Shown here: positions 27,578-37,183 of the stretch, piece by piece | Position numbering within the stretch: the first letter of the stretch is position 1 | Layout: each line of letters starts with the position of its first letter | Assembly: GCF_037963145.1 (NCBI RefSeq) | Contig: NZ_CP150144.1 | Span: 3,410,001 to 3,474,000 of the forward strand | Direction: 5' to 3' | Length of the DNA: 64,000 bases | Origin: Oceanobacillus sp. FSL K6-2867 | Lineage (GTDB): Bacteria; Bacillota; Bacilli; Bacillales; Amphibacillaceae | Notes under the pieces: generated by a model | The model's database searches: none | What the model was told of the DNA's origin: nothing | What the model saw: only the letters and a program-made list of their open reading frames with translations | Position numbers and translations under genes: made by a program

Positions 27578-28543
27578 ATGAGTAATACAATTATTGAAGT
27601 TGTAAAGCCAGGTTTAGCAACATCTGTGCAAGATCTTGGAAGAACTGGATTTCAGGCGTTTGGTGTTGTTGTCTCAGGAGCAATGGATAGCTTCGCATTA
27701 CAGGTTGGAAATATGTTAGTAGGAAATCGGCGAAATGCAGCGGGATTGGAGATTGTGATCATGGGCCCTGAGCTCCGCATCCTTGAAGATACTGTACTAG
27801 CTATTTGTGGAGCAGATTTATCGCCTAAGCTAGATGGAGAACAGTTCCCAGGTTGGAAATCTGTTGCCGTCAAAAAAGGCCAAGTTATTACCTTTGGACA
27901 ACCTAAAGACGGTGCCTATGCTTATATTGCTGTTGCAGGTGGTATAGAGACACCATTTGTTATGGGGAGCAGGTCTACCTATACCAAAGCTGCGATAGGT
28001 GGTTTTAAAGGACGATATTTGCAAAAAGGAGATCGTCTAGCTAATGGTCCATCTCATCTTCCATTGGGAAGTGTTTCTGGTAAAGGACTATCTTCCAAAT
28101 TTATACCTAATTATAAAAATGCGGAAAAAATTCGTGTAGTTCTAGGTCCAGATCAAGCTGCCTTTCCAGACAATTCTATCAAGCAATTTCTTTCAGCAAG
28201 TTACAAAGTATCCGCGAAATCGGATCGAATGGGGTATCGTTTAGAAGGAGCAGAACTTACTCATCAGCATGGTGCAGATATTTTATCAGATGCAGTGATG
28301 GCTGGTACGATTCAAGTGCCTGCAAATGGTCAGCCTATTGTTCTGCTTGCTGATCGCCAAACAACTGGTGGATATACAAGGATTGGGACAGTTATTTCTG
28401 TTGATCTGCCGCTTGTAGCTCAGAAGTATACAGGAAGTGAGCTGCAATTTGAGGCAATCGGTGTGGAAGAAGCACAAATGCTTTATGTTAAGCGTGAGCG
28501 TTTGTTGCGATGTTTGAGTTTCGAGACAGGTGTTGCAGGATAG
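27578..28543 (+). CDS. pxpC: 5-Oxoprolinase subunit PxpC
   Basis: 321 residues of the biotin-dependent-carboxyltransferase-like family (former KipA). Recognised by IEVVKPGLATSVQDLGRTGFQ, the GAMDSFALQVGNMLVGN stretch and RMGYRLEGAELTH. The ATG follows the pxpA stop with no gap, and its ribosome site (AGTAGGGAAG) lies inside pxpA, so the two are translationally coupled. Confidence 0.93.
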   Translation: MSNTIIEVVKPGLATSVQDLGRTGFQAFGVVVSGAMDSFALQVGNMLVGNRRNAAGLEIVIMGPELRILEDTVLAICGADLSPKLDGEQFPGWKSVAVKKGQVITFGQPKDGAYAYIAVAGGIETPFVMGSRSTYTKAAIGGFKGRYLQKGDRLANGPSHLPLGSVSGKGLSSKFIPNYKNAEKIRVVLGPDQAAFPDNSIKQFLSASYKVSAKSDRMGYRLEGAELTHQHGADILSDAVMAGTIQVPANGQPIVLLADRQTTGGYTRIGTVISVDLPLVAQKYTGSELQFEAIGVEEAQMLYVKRERLLRCLSFETGVAG

Positions 28544-28588
28544 GAAATGAATATGATTGTCAAGAATGTAATGGAGCTGAACAGAATT

Positions 28589-28646
28589 AGATGCCTAACT
28601 TAGCACTCTCTTATTCCTCATTATGAGAACAGGGGAAGAGGCATCT
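28589..28646 (+). repeat. Inverted repeat between pxpC and ycsI
   Basis: AGATGCCT (28589-28596) and AGGCATCT (28639-28646) form an 8-base stem around a 42-base loop that itself contains further partial pairing (CTCTTATTCC with GGGGAAGAG). There is no T-run directly after it, so it is more likely an mRNA processing or attenuation element than a terminator. Confidence 0.45.
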
Positions 28647-28710
28647 AGTAATGGAATGAGATTTAATAGATGTAGAGTTTTTTGTAAACTGAATAAAAGG
28701 AAGTGATTCA

Positions 28711-29502
28711 GTGGTTAATGATCGTAATGAAAAGATAAATGAAATTCGAGAGTTAATTCGAAAAGGAGAATGGACAAAGCCGACGACAGGTCTTGCACCC
28801 GGTTATACACAGGCCAATCTTGTTATTTTACCGAAAAAATACGCATATGACTTTTTATTGTTCTGTATGCGAAACCCGAAAACTTGTCCGCTGATTGAGG
28901 TTACGGATGTTGGTTCGTCTATACCTCAAAAGACTGCGCCAGATGGAGATATTAAAACCGACCTTCCAAAATACCGCATTTATCGTGACGGAGAATTTGT
29001 TGAGGAAGTTACAGATATAACATCTTACTGGCAGGATGATTTTGTTTCCTTTCTTATCGGCTGCAGTTTTACATTTGAAAAACCGCTGCTTGAAAATGGT
29101 ATTCCAATTCGCTATATTGAGGAAGGACGAAATGTATCCATGTATAAAACAAATATAGCCTGTGAATCAGCTGGTATTTTTCAGGGACCAGTAGTTGTTA
29201 GCATGCGTCCGATGAAGCCTGCAGAAGCAATTCGGGCGACACAAATTACATCTCGTTTTCCTTCTGTGCATGGAGCACCAATACACATTGGTGACCCAAG
29301 CTTAATTGGCATCGACGCAATAGATAAACCAGATTTTGGGGATGCTGTAACCATTCATGAAGGTGAAGTGCCTGTATTTTGGGGCTGTGGTGTAACCCCT
29401 CAGGCAGCTGTTATGGCAAGTAAGCCCGAATTAGTAATTACCCATGCACCTGGACATATGTTTATCACAGATGTCAAAGATGACGAACATGCAGTGATCT
29501 AG
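28711..29502 (+). CDS. ycsI: YcsI, D-glutamate cyclase/DUF1445-family protein
   Basis: 263 residues of the DUF1445 family (annotated as putative hydro-lyase; a human relative is a D-glutamate cyclase that makes 5-oxo-D-proline). Conserved blocks are TTGLAPGYTQANLVILPK, FLIGCSFTFEKPLLENGIP and the C-terminal FWGCGVTPQAAVM plus ITHAPGHMF. Its place after pxpBAC suggests a role in handling D-glutamate or 5-oxoproline stereoisomers. Start GTG after AAAGGAAGTGA. Closed by a terminator at 29532. Confidence 0.88.
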   Translation: MVNDRNEKINEIRELIRKGEWTKPTTGLAPGYTQANLVILPKKYAYDFLLFCMRNPKTCPLIEVTDVGSSIPQKTAPDGDIKTDLPKYRIYRDGEFVEEVTDITSYWQDDFVSFLIGCSFTFEKPLLENGIPIRYIEEGRNVSMYKTNIACESAGIFQGPVVVSMRPMKPAEAIRATQITSRFPSVHGAPIHIGDPSLIGIDAIDKPDFGDAVTIHEGEVPVFWGCGVTPQAAVMASKPELVITHAPGHMFITDVKDDEHAVI

Positions 29503-29531
29503 GCTTGCAAGGGTATAAATATGTGTTTTTG

Positions 29532-29574
29532 AACTGCTTATCTTGATTAATTATCTAAAGATAAGCAGTTTTAT
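29532..29574 (+). terminator. Terminator of the ycsG-pxp-ycsI operon
   Basis: 13-base perfect stem AACTGCTTATCTT / AAGATAAGCAGTT (29532-29544 with 29558-29570) and T-rich tail. Confidence 0.88.
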
Positions 29575-29677
29575 TATGGCTAAAAATAATATGGAAGCCT
29601 GTCCATATGGAGCCTATAGACGAATTGACAAAATTATGAAAGAATAAACATTAACATATTATGTAGGAGCTATTACG

Positions 29678-31096
29678 ATGAAAAATGTGATTAACTGGTG
29701 TTTAACGGTTTCGATTATAACGTTTACGGTTTTGCATTTCTTTACATATTTTTATGAAAATGAATGGCTGTTAAAAATACTTTCCATCAGTGGAATTGGG
29801 ATTTTTATAGGAACTGTTGTCAGGTATACACCACCCAATATAAAAATGCCTTCTTCATTGTTTGTTATTGGATTTATGATTTTATTTTTCTCTGAGACTT
29901 CTTTAATAGAAGGACTTTGGAATGGTTTATTACAAATGAGAAATATCATTGGTCTGCTTGTCATTGTGCCGATGATTAGCTGGGTGCTTCGTGAAGAACC
30001 TTTTCTGGAAGCGATAATGGGCTTTGCGCATCGCTTCTTGAATACTAGCCGTAAGTTCTACTTTGGTATAATCTCGTTTACTCAAATTATTGCTTATTTT
30101 TTGCTGTTTGGCTCGATTGCAATGATGTATCAGTTTATAAATATGATTTTAAAAGATGAAAAAGGAGAAGTGTGGGAACATTTTAAAGGGACTGCTCTTT
30201 TACGGGGCTTCTCACTTTCGGTGTTATGGGTTATTAGTATTCCCAGTTTTGCCTACGTTGTAGAAACGATGAATGCATCATTAAGCATTTCTATTATTCA
30301 GGGATTAATCGTCTCAATTTGTGGAATTTTTGTCGCACTTTTATTTTCAAAATCGGAAGAAAAAAAGTATGGGGTAAATTTGACAGCTGGATTAAAAACT
30401 GAAATCGCAGAGCTTCTAAGTCACACTTTAAATAAAAAAGAGATGCATCGGAATGTGAAGGAATTCATTGTTCTGTTTGTTTCGTTATTTGGTTCAATAT
30501 TCATCTTGAATTTTATAGTAGCAATTGAGCTGCTTGTTTTAATCCCATTGGTCGTTATGGTCTGGATTGTCGTTTACTATATGATTAAAGGACGAATGAA
30601 CAAATTATTTGATTTAGCTAAAAGCTATGTGAGAACAGATATGGCAAAGCAATCCTATCAGCTTTGTGTCATGCTTGGAGCAGGGTTTCTCATTTTTGCA
30701 CTTAATCAAACTGAATTTGCAAGCTTTGTTGTGAATGGGATTTACTCTTTACAGGAGATGCTGCCATTTTTGAATTTATTGTATTTTCTTCCGTTTATGG
30801 TGATTCTATTGGGATTTGTAGCACTTGGGCCGCTCACAGTAATGGTGCTGGTAGCTGGTATATTGCAAAGTATCCATCTTCCGTATCCTCCAGAGTTAAT
30901 TGTATTGGCAATTACGTTAGGCAGCTCTATTTCCATTTTGCTTTCACCAGTGATTATGCCAATTATTATGCTGAGTGGACAAAATGGACTAAGCGGTTTT
31001 AAAAATGGGATTCAATTTAATTGGAAATTTGCTGTTGTGATGTATGTGTTGGTTATGGGATATGTACAGGTAAGGGTTTATTTGGGGAGCTTTTAG
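29678..31096 (+). CDS. Polytopic membrane protein, probable transporter, not recognised
   Basis: 472 residues with about twelve hydrophobic segments and short loops. No family motif was identified with confidence. Two features hint at a carrier: the halves have similar hydropathy, and near the C-terminus there is a glycine/serine-rich re-entrant-like stretch (ITLGSSISILLSPVIMPIIM), a pattern seen in ion-transporter superfamily (DctM/TRAP-like) permeases. It lies between two unrelated operons, with a terminator upstream, so context does not reveal the substrate. It could be monocistronic or lead into panB. The ribosome site is TAGGAG. Confidence 0.75.
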   Translation: MKNVINWCLTVSIITFTVLHFFTYFYENEWLLKILSISGIGIFIGTVVRYTPPNIKMPSSLFVIGFMILFFSETSLIEGLWNGLLQMRNIIGLLVIVPMISWVLREEPFLEAIMGFAHRFLNTSRKFYFGIISFTQIIAYFLLFGSIAMMYQFINMILKDEKGEVWEHFKGTALLRGFSLSVLWVISIPSFAYVVETMNASLSISIIQGLIVSICGIFVALLFSKSEEKKYGVNLTAGLKTEIAELLSHTLNKKEMHRNVKEFIVLFVSLFGSIFILNFIVAIELLVLIPLVVMVWIVVYYMIKGRMNKLFDLAKSYVRTDMAKQSYQLCVMLGAGFLIFALNQTEFASFVVNGIYSLQEMLPFLNLLYFLPFMVILLGFVALGPLTVMVLVAGILQSIHLPYPPELIVLAITLGSSISILLSPVIMPIIMLSGQNGLSGFKNGIQFNWKFAVVMYVLVMGYVQVRVYLGSF

Positions 31097-31171
31097 TTTG
31101 TTTCTTTGAATCTATAAAATTGGCAATGAAGTTGAAAATAATCAATCTCTCTACTATCTTTCCTATCTTTA

Positions 31172-31197
31172 TTGTATAATGTTTTACAATTATACAA
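31172..31197 (+). promoter_or_regulatory. Palindrome overlapping the presumed panB -10 region
   Basis: TTGTATAA (31172-31179) and TTATACAA (31190-31197) are exact inverse complements, with TGT/ACA extending the symmetry inward. The TATAAT at 31175-31180 falls inside the left arm. A repressor dimer bound here would block transcription of panBCD. No known Bacillus operator of this sequence comes to mind. Confidence 0.5.
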
Positions 31198-31233
31198 ATA
31201 TAATTACTTTTATTGCAACGGGGGGCTTTTATT

Positions 31234-32064
31234 GTGCTAAATGTTATAGATCTTAGAAAGATGAAAGCGAATAAGGACAAAATTACAATGATTACAGCTT
31301 ATGATTATCCTTCTGCTAAACATGCAGAACAATCTGGAATAGATATGATTCTTGTTGGGGATTCTTTAGGGATGGTGGTACTTGGTTATGATTCTACTGT
31401 TCAGGTTAAAGTAGATGATATGATCCATCATGGGAAAGCAGTGAGACGTGGTTCACCAAATACTTTCACTGTAGTTGATATGCCTTTTATGTCCTATCAT
31501 CTCTCATTGGAAGAGTCCATGCGCAACGGTGCTAGAATTTTCCAAGAAACCAATGCTCAAGCAATAAAAGTCGAAGGGGCAACAGATGAAATTCTCATCT
31601 TAATCAAACGATTATCGGAAGCTGGAATACCAGTTGTAGCTCATTTAGGTTTGACTCCACAGTCTGTCAACGTACTTGGAGGATTCAAAGTTCAAGGGAA
31701 GGAAAAAGCTCAAGCGAAACAATTATTAAATGATGCAAAAAAAGTGACTGAGCACGGAGCAGTTGCTCTTGTGCTAGAGTGTATTCCTAAAGAACTAGCT
31801 GGAATAATTACAGATTCCATCGAAATTCCAACTATTGGTATTGGGGCAGGTGTGAATTGTGACGGCCAAGTTCTTGTCTATCATGACGTTATGGAATATG
31901 GTGTCGACCGGTTACCTAAATTTGTTAACCCTTATAGTGATTTTAATACAAGTGGAAAAGAAGCATTAACAGCCTATATATCGGACGTAAAGCAGGGAAA
32001 TTTTCCTGCAGATGAACATTCTTTCTTTATAAAAGATCCACATATACTACCTGAAATAGAATAA
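31234..32064 (+). CDS. panB: 3-Methyl-2-oxobutanoate hydroxymethyltransferase
   Basis: 276 residues. Ketopantoate formation from 2-oxoisovalerate and methylenetetrahydrofolate. Family markers: [73 protein letters not shown] and [19 protein letters not shown] 31234 with GGGGGGC upstream is the likely start, 7 codons after an in-frame TTG. First gene of panBCD. Confidence 0.94.
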   Translation: MLNVIDLRKMKANKDKITMITAYDYPSAKHAEQSGIDMILVGDSLGMVVLGYDSTVQVKVDDMIHHGKAVRRGSPNTFTVVDMPFMSYHLSLEESMRNGARIFQETNAQAIKVEGATDEILILIKRLSEAGIPVVAHLGLTPQSVNVLGGFKVQGKEKAQAKQLLNDAKKVTEHGAVALVLECIPKELAGIITDSIEIPTIGIGAGVNCDGQVLVYHDVMEYGVDRLPKFVNPYSDFNTSGKEALTAYISDVKQGNFPADEHSFFIKDPHILPEIE

Positions 32065-32076
32065 GGTGAGAAGTCA

Positions 32077-32946
32077 ATGAAAGTAATTCGTACTATAAAA
32101 GAGATGAAACAATTATGTAAACAGTATAAAGAGAAGCAGATTGGTTTTGTTCCCACAATGGGTTTTCTTCATGATGGACATCTTAGTTTAATGAGAGAAG
32201 CGACCCAAGAAAATGATCTCGTAGTTTCTAGTATCTTTGTTAATCCATTGCAATTTGGACCTAATGACGATTATGAAACTTATCCTAGAGATGAAGACAG
32301 AGATACACTTCTTGCTGAACAAGCAGGAGTCGACATTTTGTTTATCCCTGCACCTAGTGAAATGTACCCTACCCCAATGATGATAAAAATGGGAATTGAA
32401 AAACGGACAAATGTGCTATGTGGCCGCTCTCGTCCAGGGCATTTTAATGGAGTTCTTACAGTCTTAACAAAATTATTCCATATTATTTTTCCCGATAAAG
32501 TATATTTTGGCTTGAAAGATGCACAACAAGTAGCAGTAGTTGACGCGCTCATAGAAGATTTAAATTTTTCAACTGAGTTGATTGGTATGCCAACAGTCAG
32601 GGAAGCTGATGGACTAGCAAAAAGCAGCCGTAATGTTAACTTAAAGGAAGATGAAAGAAAAGAAGCCGTTTGGATTTACAAGTCCTTACAAAAAGGGCAC
32701 CAATTAATTCAAAATGGAGAAAAAGATCCAAAAAAAGTAATCGATGAAGTTATAAAGACGTTGGAAAGTAATGTCTCTGGGAAAATTGACTATGCAGAAT
32801 TGTTAAGTTACCCTTCATTAGAAAAGGTTTCAACCATTAACCAACCCGTGATTCTTGCTACTGCTGTTTATTATGAACAGGCGAGACTAATCGATAATCT
32901 AATCTTAAACGAAAATGGAGAACGAATTGATCGCTATATTAACTAG
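32077..32946 (+). CDS. panC: Pantothenate synthetase
   Basis: 289 residues. ATP-dependent condensation of pantoate with beta-alanine. The nucleotidyl-transferase HIGH-type motif is [11 protein letters not shown] in [14 protein letters not shown], followed by [29 protein letters not shown] and the KSSRN equivalent [11 protein letters not shown]. Start ATG after AAGGTGAGAAG, 12 bases after panB. Confidence 0.95.
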   Translation: MKVIRTIKEMKQLCKQYKEKQIGFVPTMGFLHDGHLSLMREATQENDLVVSSIFVNPLQFGPNDDYETYPRDEDRDTLLAEQAGVDILFIPAPSEMYPTPMMIKMGIEKRTNVLCGRSRPGHFNGVLTVLTKLFHIIFPDKVYFGLKDAQQVAVVDALIEDLNFSTELIGMPTVREADGLAKSSRNVNLKEDERKEAVWIYKSLQKGHQLIQNGEKDPKKVIDEVIKTLESNVSGKIDYAELLSYPSLEKVSTINQPVILATAVYYEQARLIDNLILNENGERIDRYIN

Positions 32947-32957
32947 GAGTGATTAGG

Positions 32958-33347
32958 ATGTTTCGTACGATGATGAAAAGTAAAATTCACCGTGCACGTG
33001 TGACAGAAGCCGATTTGAATTATATAGGCAGTGTTACGATTGATCAGGATATATTAGATCAAGTAAGTATTCTGCCTCATGAAAAAGTACAGATAGTCAA
33101 CAACAATAATGGAGCACGTCTTGAAACTTACGTAATTTCTGGTGAGCGAGGATCAGGTGTTATTTGTTTGAATGGAGCTGCAGCCAGGCTTGTTCAAAAA
33201 GATGATATCGTTATTATTGTTTCGTATGCACTTGTGTCTGAAGATGAGCTGAAATCCCATCAACCAATCGTTGCTGTTATGAATGAAAATAATGAAATAA
33301 TAGAGTTACTAGAGCAGGAACCACCATTGACGAAGTTAGAAATCTAA
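32958..33347 (+). CDS. panD: Aspartate 1-decarboxylase precursor
   Basis: 129 residues. A pyruvoyl enzyme making beta-alanine from aspartate. The self-cleavage site Gly24-Ser25 is present in [10 protein letters not shown], and NGAAARLVQ and the conserved ENNxIIEL tail follow. The ATG at 32958 puts Ser at exactly residue 25 and has AGGAG 8 bases before it, so it is preferred over the GTG at 32949. Third gene of panBCD. Confidence 0.95.
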   Translation: MFRTMMKSKIHRARVTEADLNYIGSVTIDQDILDQVSILPHEKVQIVNNNNGARLETYVISGERGSGVICLNGAAARLVQKDDIVIIVSYALVSEDELKSHQPIVAVMNENNEIIELLEQEPPLTKLEI

Positions 33348-33348
33348 T

Positions 33349-33381
33349 AAAAAACAGTCTAATCCAATTAGACTGTTTTTT
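33349..33381 (+). terminator. Bidirectional terminator between panD and panE
   Basis: AAAAACAGTCTAAT / ATTAGACTGTTTTT, a 14-base stem with a very short loop and T-run on one side and A-run on the other. It serves the convergent panD and panE genes. Confidence 0.88.
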
Positions 33382-33386
33382 ATTGC

Positions 33387-34328
33387 TTAACGAACAATTC
33401 TAGAATAACTATTTTCAATGACTTTTACTAGATTCAAGATCATGTCATTATAGGGAGTTGAGATTCCGTAGCGCTCCCCTTCTTTTACAACCGCTCCATT
33501 AATTGCCTCTATTTCTGTTTTCCTTTGATTAAGGATATCCGATAACATAGATGAGATATTCATACCAATTTCTTCATGTCCAATTCGAACACATTCTGCA
33601 GCGGGATCCGAATAAAGTAAGGGGATTCCCTTTACTTTTGTAATTTGAATTGCTTCATCAACTAACTTTTCTACAATGCTTCTCCCTTCATGGGGAAGGA
33701 TTGTATCGCCATTTCTGAGTCTAGTAATTGCAGTTAAACCGTTGTACGCTATATTTACAAGTAATTTGCTCCATATAATGGACTGAACATTTATAGATAC
33801 CTCTGTTTTTAAACCGCTCCTAGTAAAAATCGCTGCAATCTCATGAAGCAAATCTTTGTGTTTATCCGGTTGATCGGAACCAATAAACGTTGTTCCCACA
33901 GCGCGATGCAAGATTACCCCAGGTTTATCTATACTCGCACCCGCCCATGTACCACCTGTAAAGACTTCATTTTCAGTTGTGAGTTTATGGATTGTTTCTT
34001 TATTTCCAATCCCATTTTGTAACGTAAGAATCGGTGCATTACTATGAATGGACAGCAGCAGACTCTCTAATACAATTTCAGTTGCAAAGGTTTTAATTAA
34101 AACAAGGATGAGATCATACTTCCCTGATAAATCATCAGGATTGGTAACAATGGGAAGCTTGATGGCAGAAGTATTCCCCTTAGCATCAACAATTGTTAAT
34201 CCATCTTTCTGTATTGCTTTTACATGATTATTAAGCCGATTAAATATTGTTACATCTACTCCGTTTTGCTTGAGCTTTCCCGCAAATAAACTCCCCATGG
34301 CACCCGATCCAATAATTAATATTCTCAT
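33387..34328 (-). CDS. panE: 2-Dehydropantoate 2-reductase
   Basis: 313 residues, NADPH-dependent reduction of ketopantoate to pantoate. The N-terminal dinucleotide fold is MRILIIGSGAMGSLFAGKL; catalytic and substrate segments are LTLQNGIGN, WSKLLVNIAYNGLTAI (lysine of the active site) and TEIEAINGAVVKEGERYGI. It is convergent with panBCD, so pantothenate synthesis is complete here though in two transcripts. The start ATG follows AAAGGAGC. Confidence 0.92.
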   Translation of the reverse strand: MRILIIGSGAMGSLFAGKLKQNGVDVTIFNRLNNHVKAIQKDGLTIVDAKGNTSAIKLPIVTNPDDLSGKYDLILVLIKTFATEIVLESLLLSIHSNAPILTLQNGIGNKETIHKLTTENEVFTGGTWAGASIDKPGVILHRAVGTTFIGSDQPDKHKDLLHEIAAIFTRSGLKTEVSINVQSIIWSKLLVNIAYNGLTAITRLRNGDTILPHEGRSIVEKLVDEAIQITKVKGIPLLYSDPAAECVRIGHEEIGMNISSMLSDILNQRKTEIEAINGAVVKEGERYGISTPYNDMILNLVKVIENSYSRIVR

Positions 34329-34534
34329 TTTGAATAAGCTCCTTTATAGCGCAAGTATTATCCAATTTTAGCATTATTTTATCATGATTTGCTGCAAATC
34401 TTTTCTCGAGGATTTATATTACAAATAAATATGAAAAGAAGTGGATGGTTTTCTATATGTTTAATTGTGAAATATTTGTGGAGCAATATACTTTCAGTCT
34501 ATGTCAATTTAATAAAAATTTTCTGACTACATAC

Positions 34535-34563
34535 TTGACATTCAAAAATTAACTAACTAGAAT
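34535..34563 (+). promoter_or_regulatory. Sigma-A promoter of the TetR/acyl-CoA operon
   Basis: A perfect TTGACA (34535-34540), 17-base spacer and TAGAAT (34558-34563). It is among the best promoter matches in the window and lies 52 bases before the TetR start, overlapping the cre box at the transcription start. Confidence 0.75.
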
Positions 34564-34568
34564 AATAT

Positions 34569-34582
34569 TGAAAACGTTTACA
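34569..34582 (+). promoter_or_regulatory. Perfect CcpA cre box in the acyl-CoA operon promoter
   Basis: TGAAAACGTTTACA fits TGWAANCGNTNWCA at all 14 positions. It begins 5 bases after the -10 box, covering the start site, which predicts strong repression in glucose. Confidence 0.8.
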
Positions 34583-34614
34583 ATCACAATGAGTTTTGCA
34601 AAGGTGTGTAATGA

Positions 34615-35208
34615 ATGTCTTTACGTGAGAGAAAGATAGCAAAGAAAAAAGAAGAGATTTTACGTTCTGCGGTTCGTATTTTAGCAGAAAAAGGCTACCA
34701 GGGAACGACAATGGAAGATATCGCCGCAAACCTCCTCATGACGAAGGGTGCTGTTTATTATTATTTTAGAGATAAGCAGGACCTGCTCTATCAAAGTCAC
34801 CAAATGCTGCTTAATCGCAGTATTGAAAATGTGAAATATATCCAGCAACAAGACATATCTATAGAAGAGAAGTTGAAACAATCCATGGTTGTTCACATTG
34901 AGCATGTTATTCATGAACAGTCGGGATTTGAACTTATGTTGAAGCCAGAACAATTTTTCTCAGAAGAACGGCAGAAAAAAATGCGCGAACTTCAGGCAAA
35001 GTATACCCATTGTTTTGACGAATTAATTCAAGAAGGGATTCAGATGCAAGTATTTCGGACCTTAGACAAGAAGATTGCTCGAAATATTCTTTTTGGCGCG
35101 ATGAATTGGGTGACACAATGGTATGCCACTGATGGAAAAAAAGAAAAAAGAGAAATTGCTGCAGTTATTGCAGATTACTTAATGCTTATGCTGCTAAAAA
35201 ATAATTAA
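34615..35208 (+). CDS. TetR-family repressor of the acyl-CoA operon
   Basis: 197 residues. The N-terminal HTH ([47 protein letters not shown]) is typical of TetR/FadR regulators, and the C-terminal domain is helical and probably binds an acyl-CoA. It is the first gene of the operon, 18 bases before the dehydrogenase, so it most likely autoregulates. B. subtilis FadR is the nearest functional analogue. The usual FadR operator text was not seen. Confidence 0.9.
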   Translation: MSLRERKIAKKKEEILRSAVRILAEKGYQGTTMEDIAANLLMTKGAVYYYFRDKQDLLYQSHQMLLNRSIENVKYIQQQDISIEEKLKQSMVVHIEHVIHEQSGFELMLKPEQFFSEERQKKMRELQAKYTHCFDELIQEGIQMQVFRTLDKKIARNILFGAMNWVTQWYATDGKKEKREIAAVIADYLMLMLLKNN

Positions 35209-35225
35209 AAGTAAGGGTGAAATCT

Positions 35226-35993
35226 ATGAAACTAGTAAGTACTGTAACCGTGATTACAGGAGGAGCATCGGGACTAGGCGAGGCGACAACTAGAAAAATA
35301 ATTGAAAATGGTGGAAAAGCAGCCATTCTTGATTTAAACGAAGAGAGAGGAAAGAGTCTTGCAGAAGAGCTAGGTGCCAGTTGCATATTTGTTCGGACAG
35401 ATGTTACAGATGAAAAAAGTGTAGAGAGTGCATTAAATGAAGTGTCGAATCGGTTTGGAAAAGTGAATGTTGCTGTCAATTGTGCTGGAATTGCAATCGC
35501 TGAAAAAACCTATGGAGGAAGAGGCGTACATGATTTAGCTGCATTTACTAAAGTTATTCAGATCAATTTGATTGGAACGTTTAATGTTATTCGCTTAGCT
35601 GCAGAGCGGATGGGTTCCAATGAACCGAATGAGCATGATGAACGTGGCGTAATCATCAATACAGCTTCAGTTGCTGCGTTTGAAGGGCAGATTGGACAGG
35701 CTGCATATAGCGCCTCTAAAGCTGGTGTTGCAGGCATGACACTACCGATTGCAAGGGACCTTGCACAACATGGAATTCGAGTGATGTCACTCGCTCCAGG
35801 TCTTTTTCTAACACCAATGTTTGAAACTTTACCCGAAAAAGCAAGAGTGGAACTTGGTAAGATGACGCCATTCCCATCACGCTTAGGTAAACCTAGTGAG
35901 TATGCGCAATTAGTGCAGAGTATTATCGAAAATCCAATGTTAAATGGAGAGACAATTCGGCTTGATGGTGCGATCCGGATGCAACCGAAATAA
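35226..35993 (+). CDS. Short-chain 3-hydroxyacyl-CoA dehydrogenase (type II, HSD10-like)
   Basis: 255 residues of the classical SDR family. Cofactor loop [11 protein letters not shown], acidic residue after the second strand (ILDLNEE, NAD preference), NCAGIA, catalytic Ser in [11 protein letters not shown] and Tyr-x-x-x-Lys in AAYSASKAG. The [17 protein letters not shown] region is typical of type II 3-hydroxyacyl-CoA dehydrogenase, which also acts on 2-methyl-3-hydroxybutyryl-CoA. ATG 35226 is used, GTG 35217 being in frame. Second gene of the operon. Confidence 0.85.
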   Translation: MKLVSTVTVITGGASGLGEATTRKIIENGGKAAILDLNEERGKSLAEELGASCIFVRTDVTDEKSVESALNEVSNRFGKVNVAVNCAGIAIAEKTYGGRGVHDLAAFTKVIQINLIGTFNVIRLAAERMGSNEPNEHDERGVIINTASVAAFEGQIGQAAYSASKAGVAGMTLPIARDLAQHGIRVMSLAPGLFLTPMFETLPEKARVELGKMTPFPSRLGKPSEYAQLVQSIIENPMLNGETIRLDGAIRMQPK

Positions 35994-36011
35994 AAAGGAG
36001 AGAAGTTAACT

Positions 36012-37163
36012 ATGAGAGAAGCAGTAATCGTCGAGGCCGTCAGAACTCCAGTAGGAAAGCGGAACGGATCATTGAGTAGTATTCGAGCCGAAGAGTTAGC
36101 CGCAAAACCACTGGCCGAAGTAGTGAAGCGAGCAGGAATTTCACCGGGCTTAGTTGAGGATGTCATCATGGGCTGTGTCACACAAGTAGGGGAACAGGCT
36201 TTTGATATTGCAAGGCAAGCAGCTTTAATTTCTGGTTATCCAATCGAAGTACCGGGTACGACCATTGATAGACAGTGTGGGTCGAGTCAGCAGGCAGTTC
36301 ACTTTGCAGCGCAAGCAATTATTAGTGGAGATATGGATGTAGTTGTTGCGGCGGGGATTGAAAATATGTCACGGGTACAGATGGGTTCGAATATGCAAGG
36401 GGTTAAACTGAGTAATGAATTAACGAGCAACTATGAAATTATTAATCAAGGTTTATCAGCAGGACGTATCGCAGAAAAATGGGGAATCACAAGACGAGAG
36501 ATGGATGAATTTTCATTAAACAGTCATGAAAAAGCGGTGGCAGCTAGAAAGAAAGGTCATTTTGAAAAAGAGATCATGCCACTTGAGGTTACACATTCGG
36601 ATGGAACAAAAACAATATTAAAGGAAGATGAAGGTCCACGTGAGAACTCATCTATCGAGAAGCTAGCAAGTCTGGCTCCGGCTTTTAAAGAGGACGGAAC
36701 GATAACGGCAGGAAATGCGAGCCAAATTAGTGATGGTGCAGCAGCAATCCTGTTAATGTCGCGAGAGAAAGCAGAAGAGCTTGGGCTAAAGCCAAGATTC
36801 CGAGTTTTAGCAAGAACAGTAGTTGGTTCAGATCCGACTTTGATGTTAACTGGCCCAATACCTGCAACAGAGAAAGTATTGAAAAAAGCAGGACTGACAA
36901 TTGAAGAAATTGATATTTTTGAAGTGAATGAAGCATTTGCTTCTGTTCCAATTGCATGGCTGAAGGAAACTGGAGCAAACGCTGAGAAGTTAAATCCAAA
37001 TGGTGGTGCTATCGCACTTGGTCATCCGCTAGGTGCAAGTGGTGCAAGGTTGATGACGACGATGATACACGAGCTGGAACGTACTGGAGGGCGTTACGGG
37101 TTACAGACGATGTGTGAAGGACATGGAATGGCAAATGCGACCATTATTGCAAGACTCGATTAA
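36012..37163 (+). CDS. Thiolase (acetyl-CoA C-acyltransferase)
   Basis: 383 residues. Degradative-type thiolase with the nucleophile Cys89 in [13 protein letters not shown], His338 in [12 protein letters not shown] and the second Cys368 in TMCEGHGMA. It cleaves 3-oxoacyl-CoA to acetyl-CoA (or propionyl-CoA from 2-methyl substrates). The final motif reads CEGHG where most relatives have C-x-G-x-G with a second glycine, a conservative difference. Start ATG after AAAGGAGAG. Confidence 0.92.
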   Translation: MREAVIVEAVRTPVGKRNGSLSSIRAEELAAKPLAEVVKRAGISPGLVEDVIMGCVTQVGEQAFDIARQAALISGYPIEVPGTTIDRQCGSSQQAVHFAAQAIISGDMDVVVAAGIENMSRVQMGSNMQGVKLSNELTSNYEIINQGLSAGRIAEKWGITRREMDEFSLNSHEKAVAARKKGHFEKEIMPLEVTHSDGTKTILKEDEGPRENSSIEKLASLAPAFKEDGTITAGNASQISDGAAAILLMSREKAEELGLKPRFRVLARTVVGSDPTLMLTGPIPATEKVLKKAGLTIEEIDIFEVNEAFASVPIAWLKETGANAEKLNPNGGAIALGHPLGASGARLMTTMIHELERTGGRYGLQTMCEGHGMANATIIARLD

Positions 37164-37183
37164 GCTTTGAAAGGATGGAAAGC

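Noticed and set aside
35558..36181. Minus-strand open frame of 207 codons across the SDR and thiolase genes
   Set aside because: It is antisense to two well-supported enzymes, has no domain pattern and no ribosome site.
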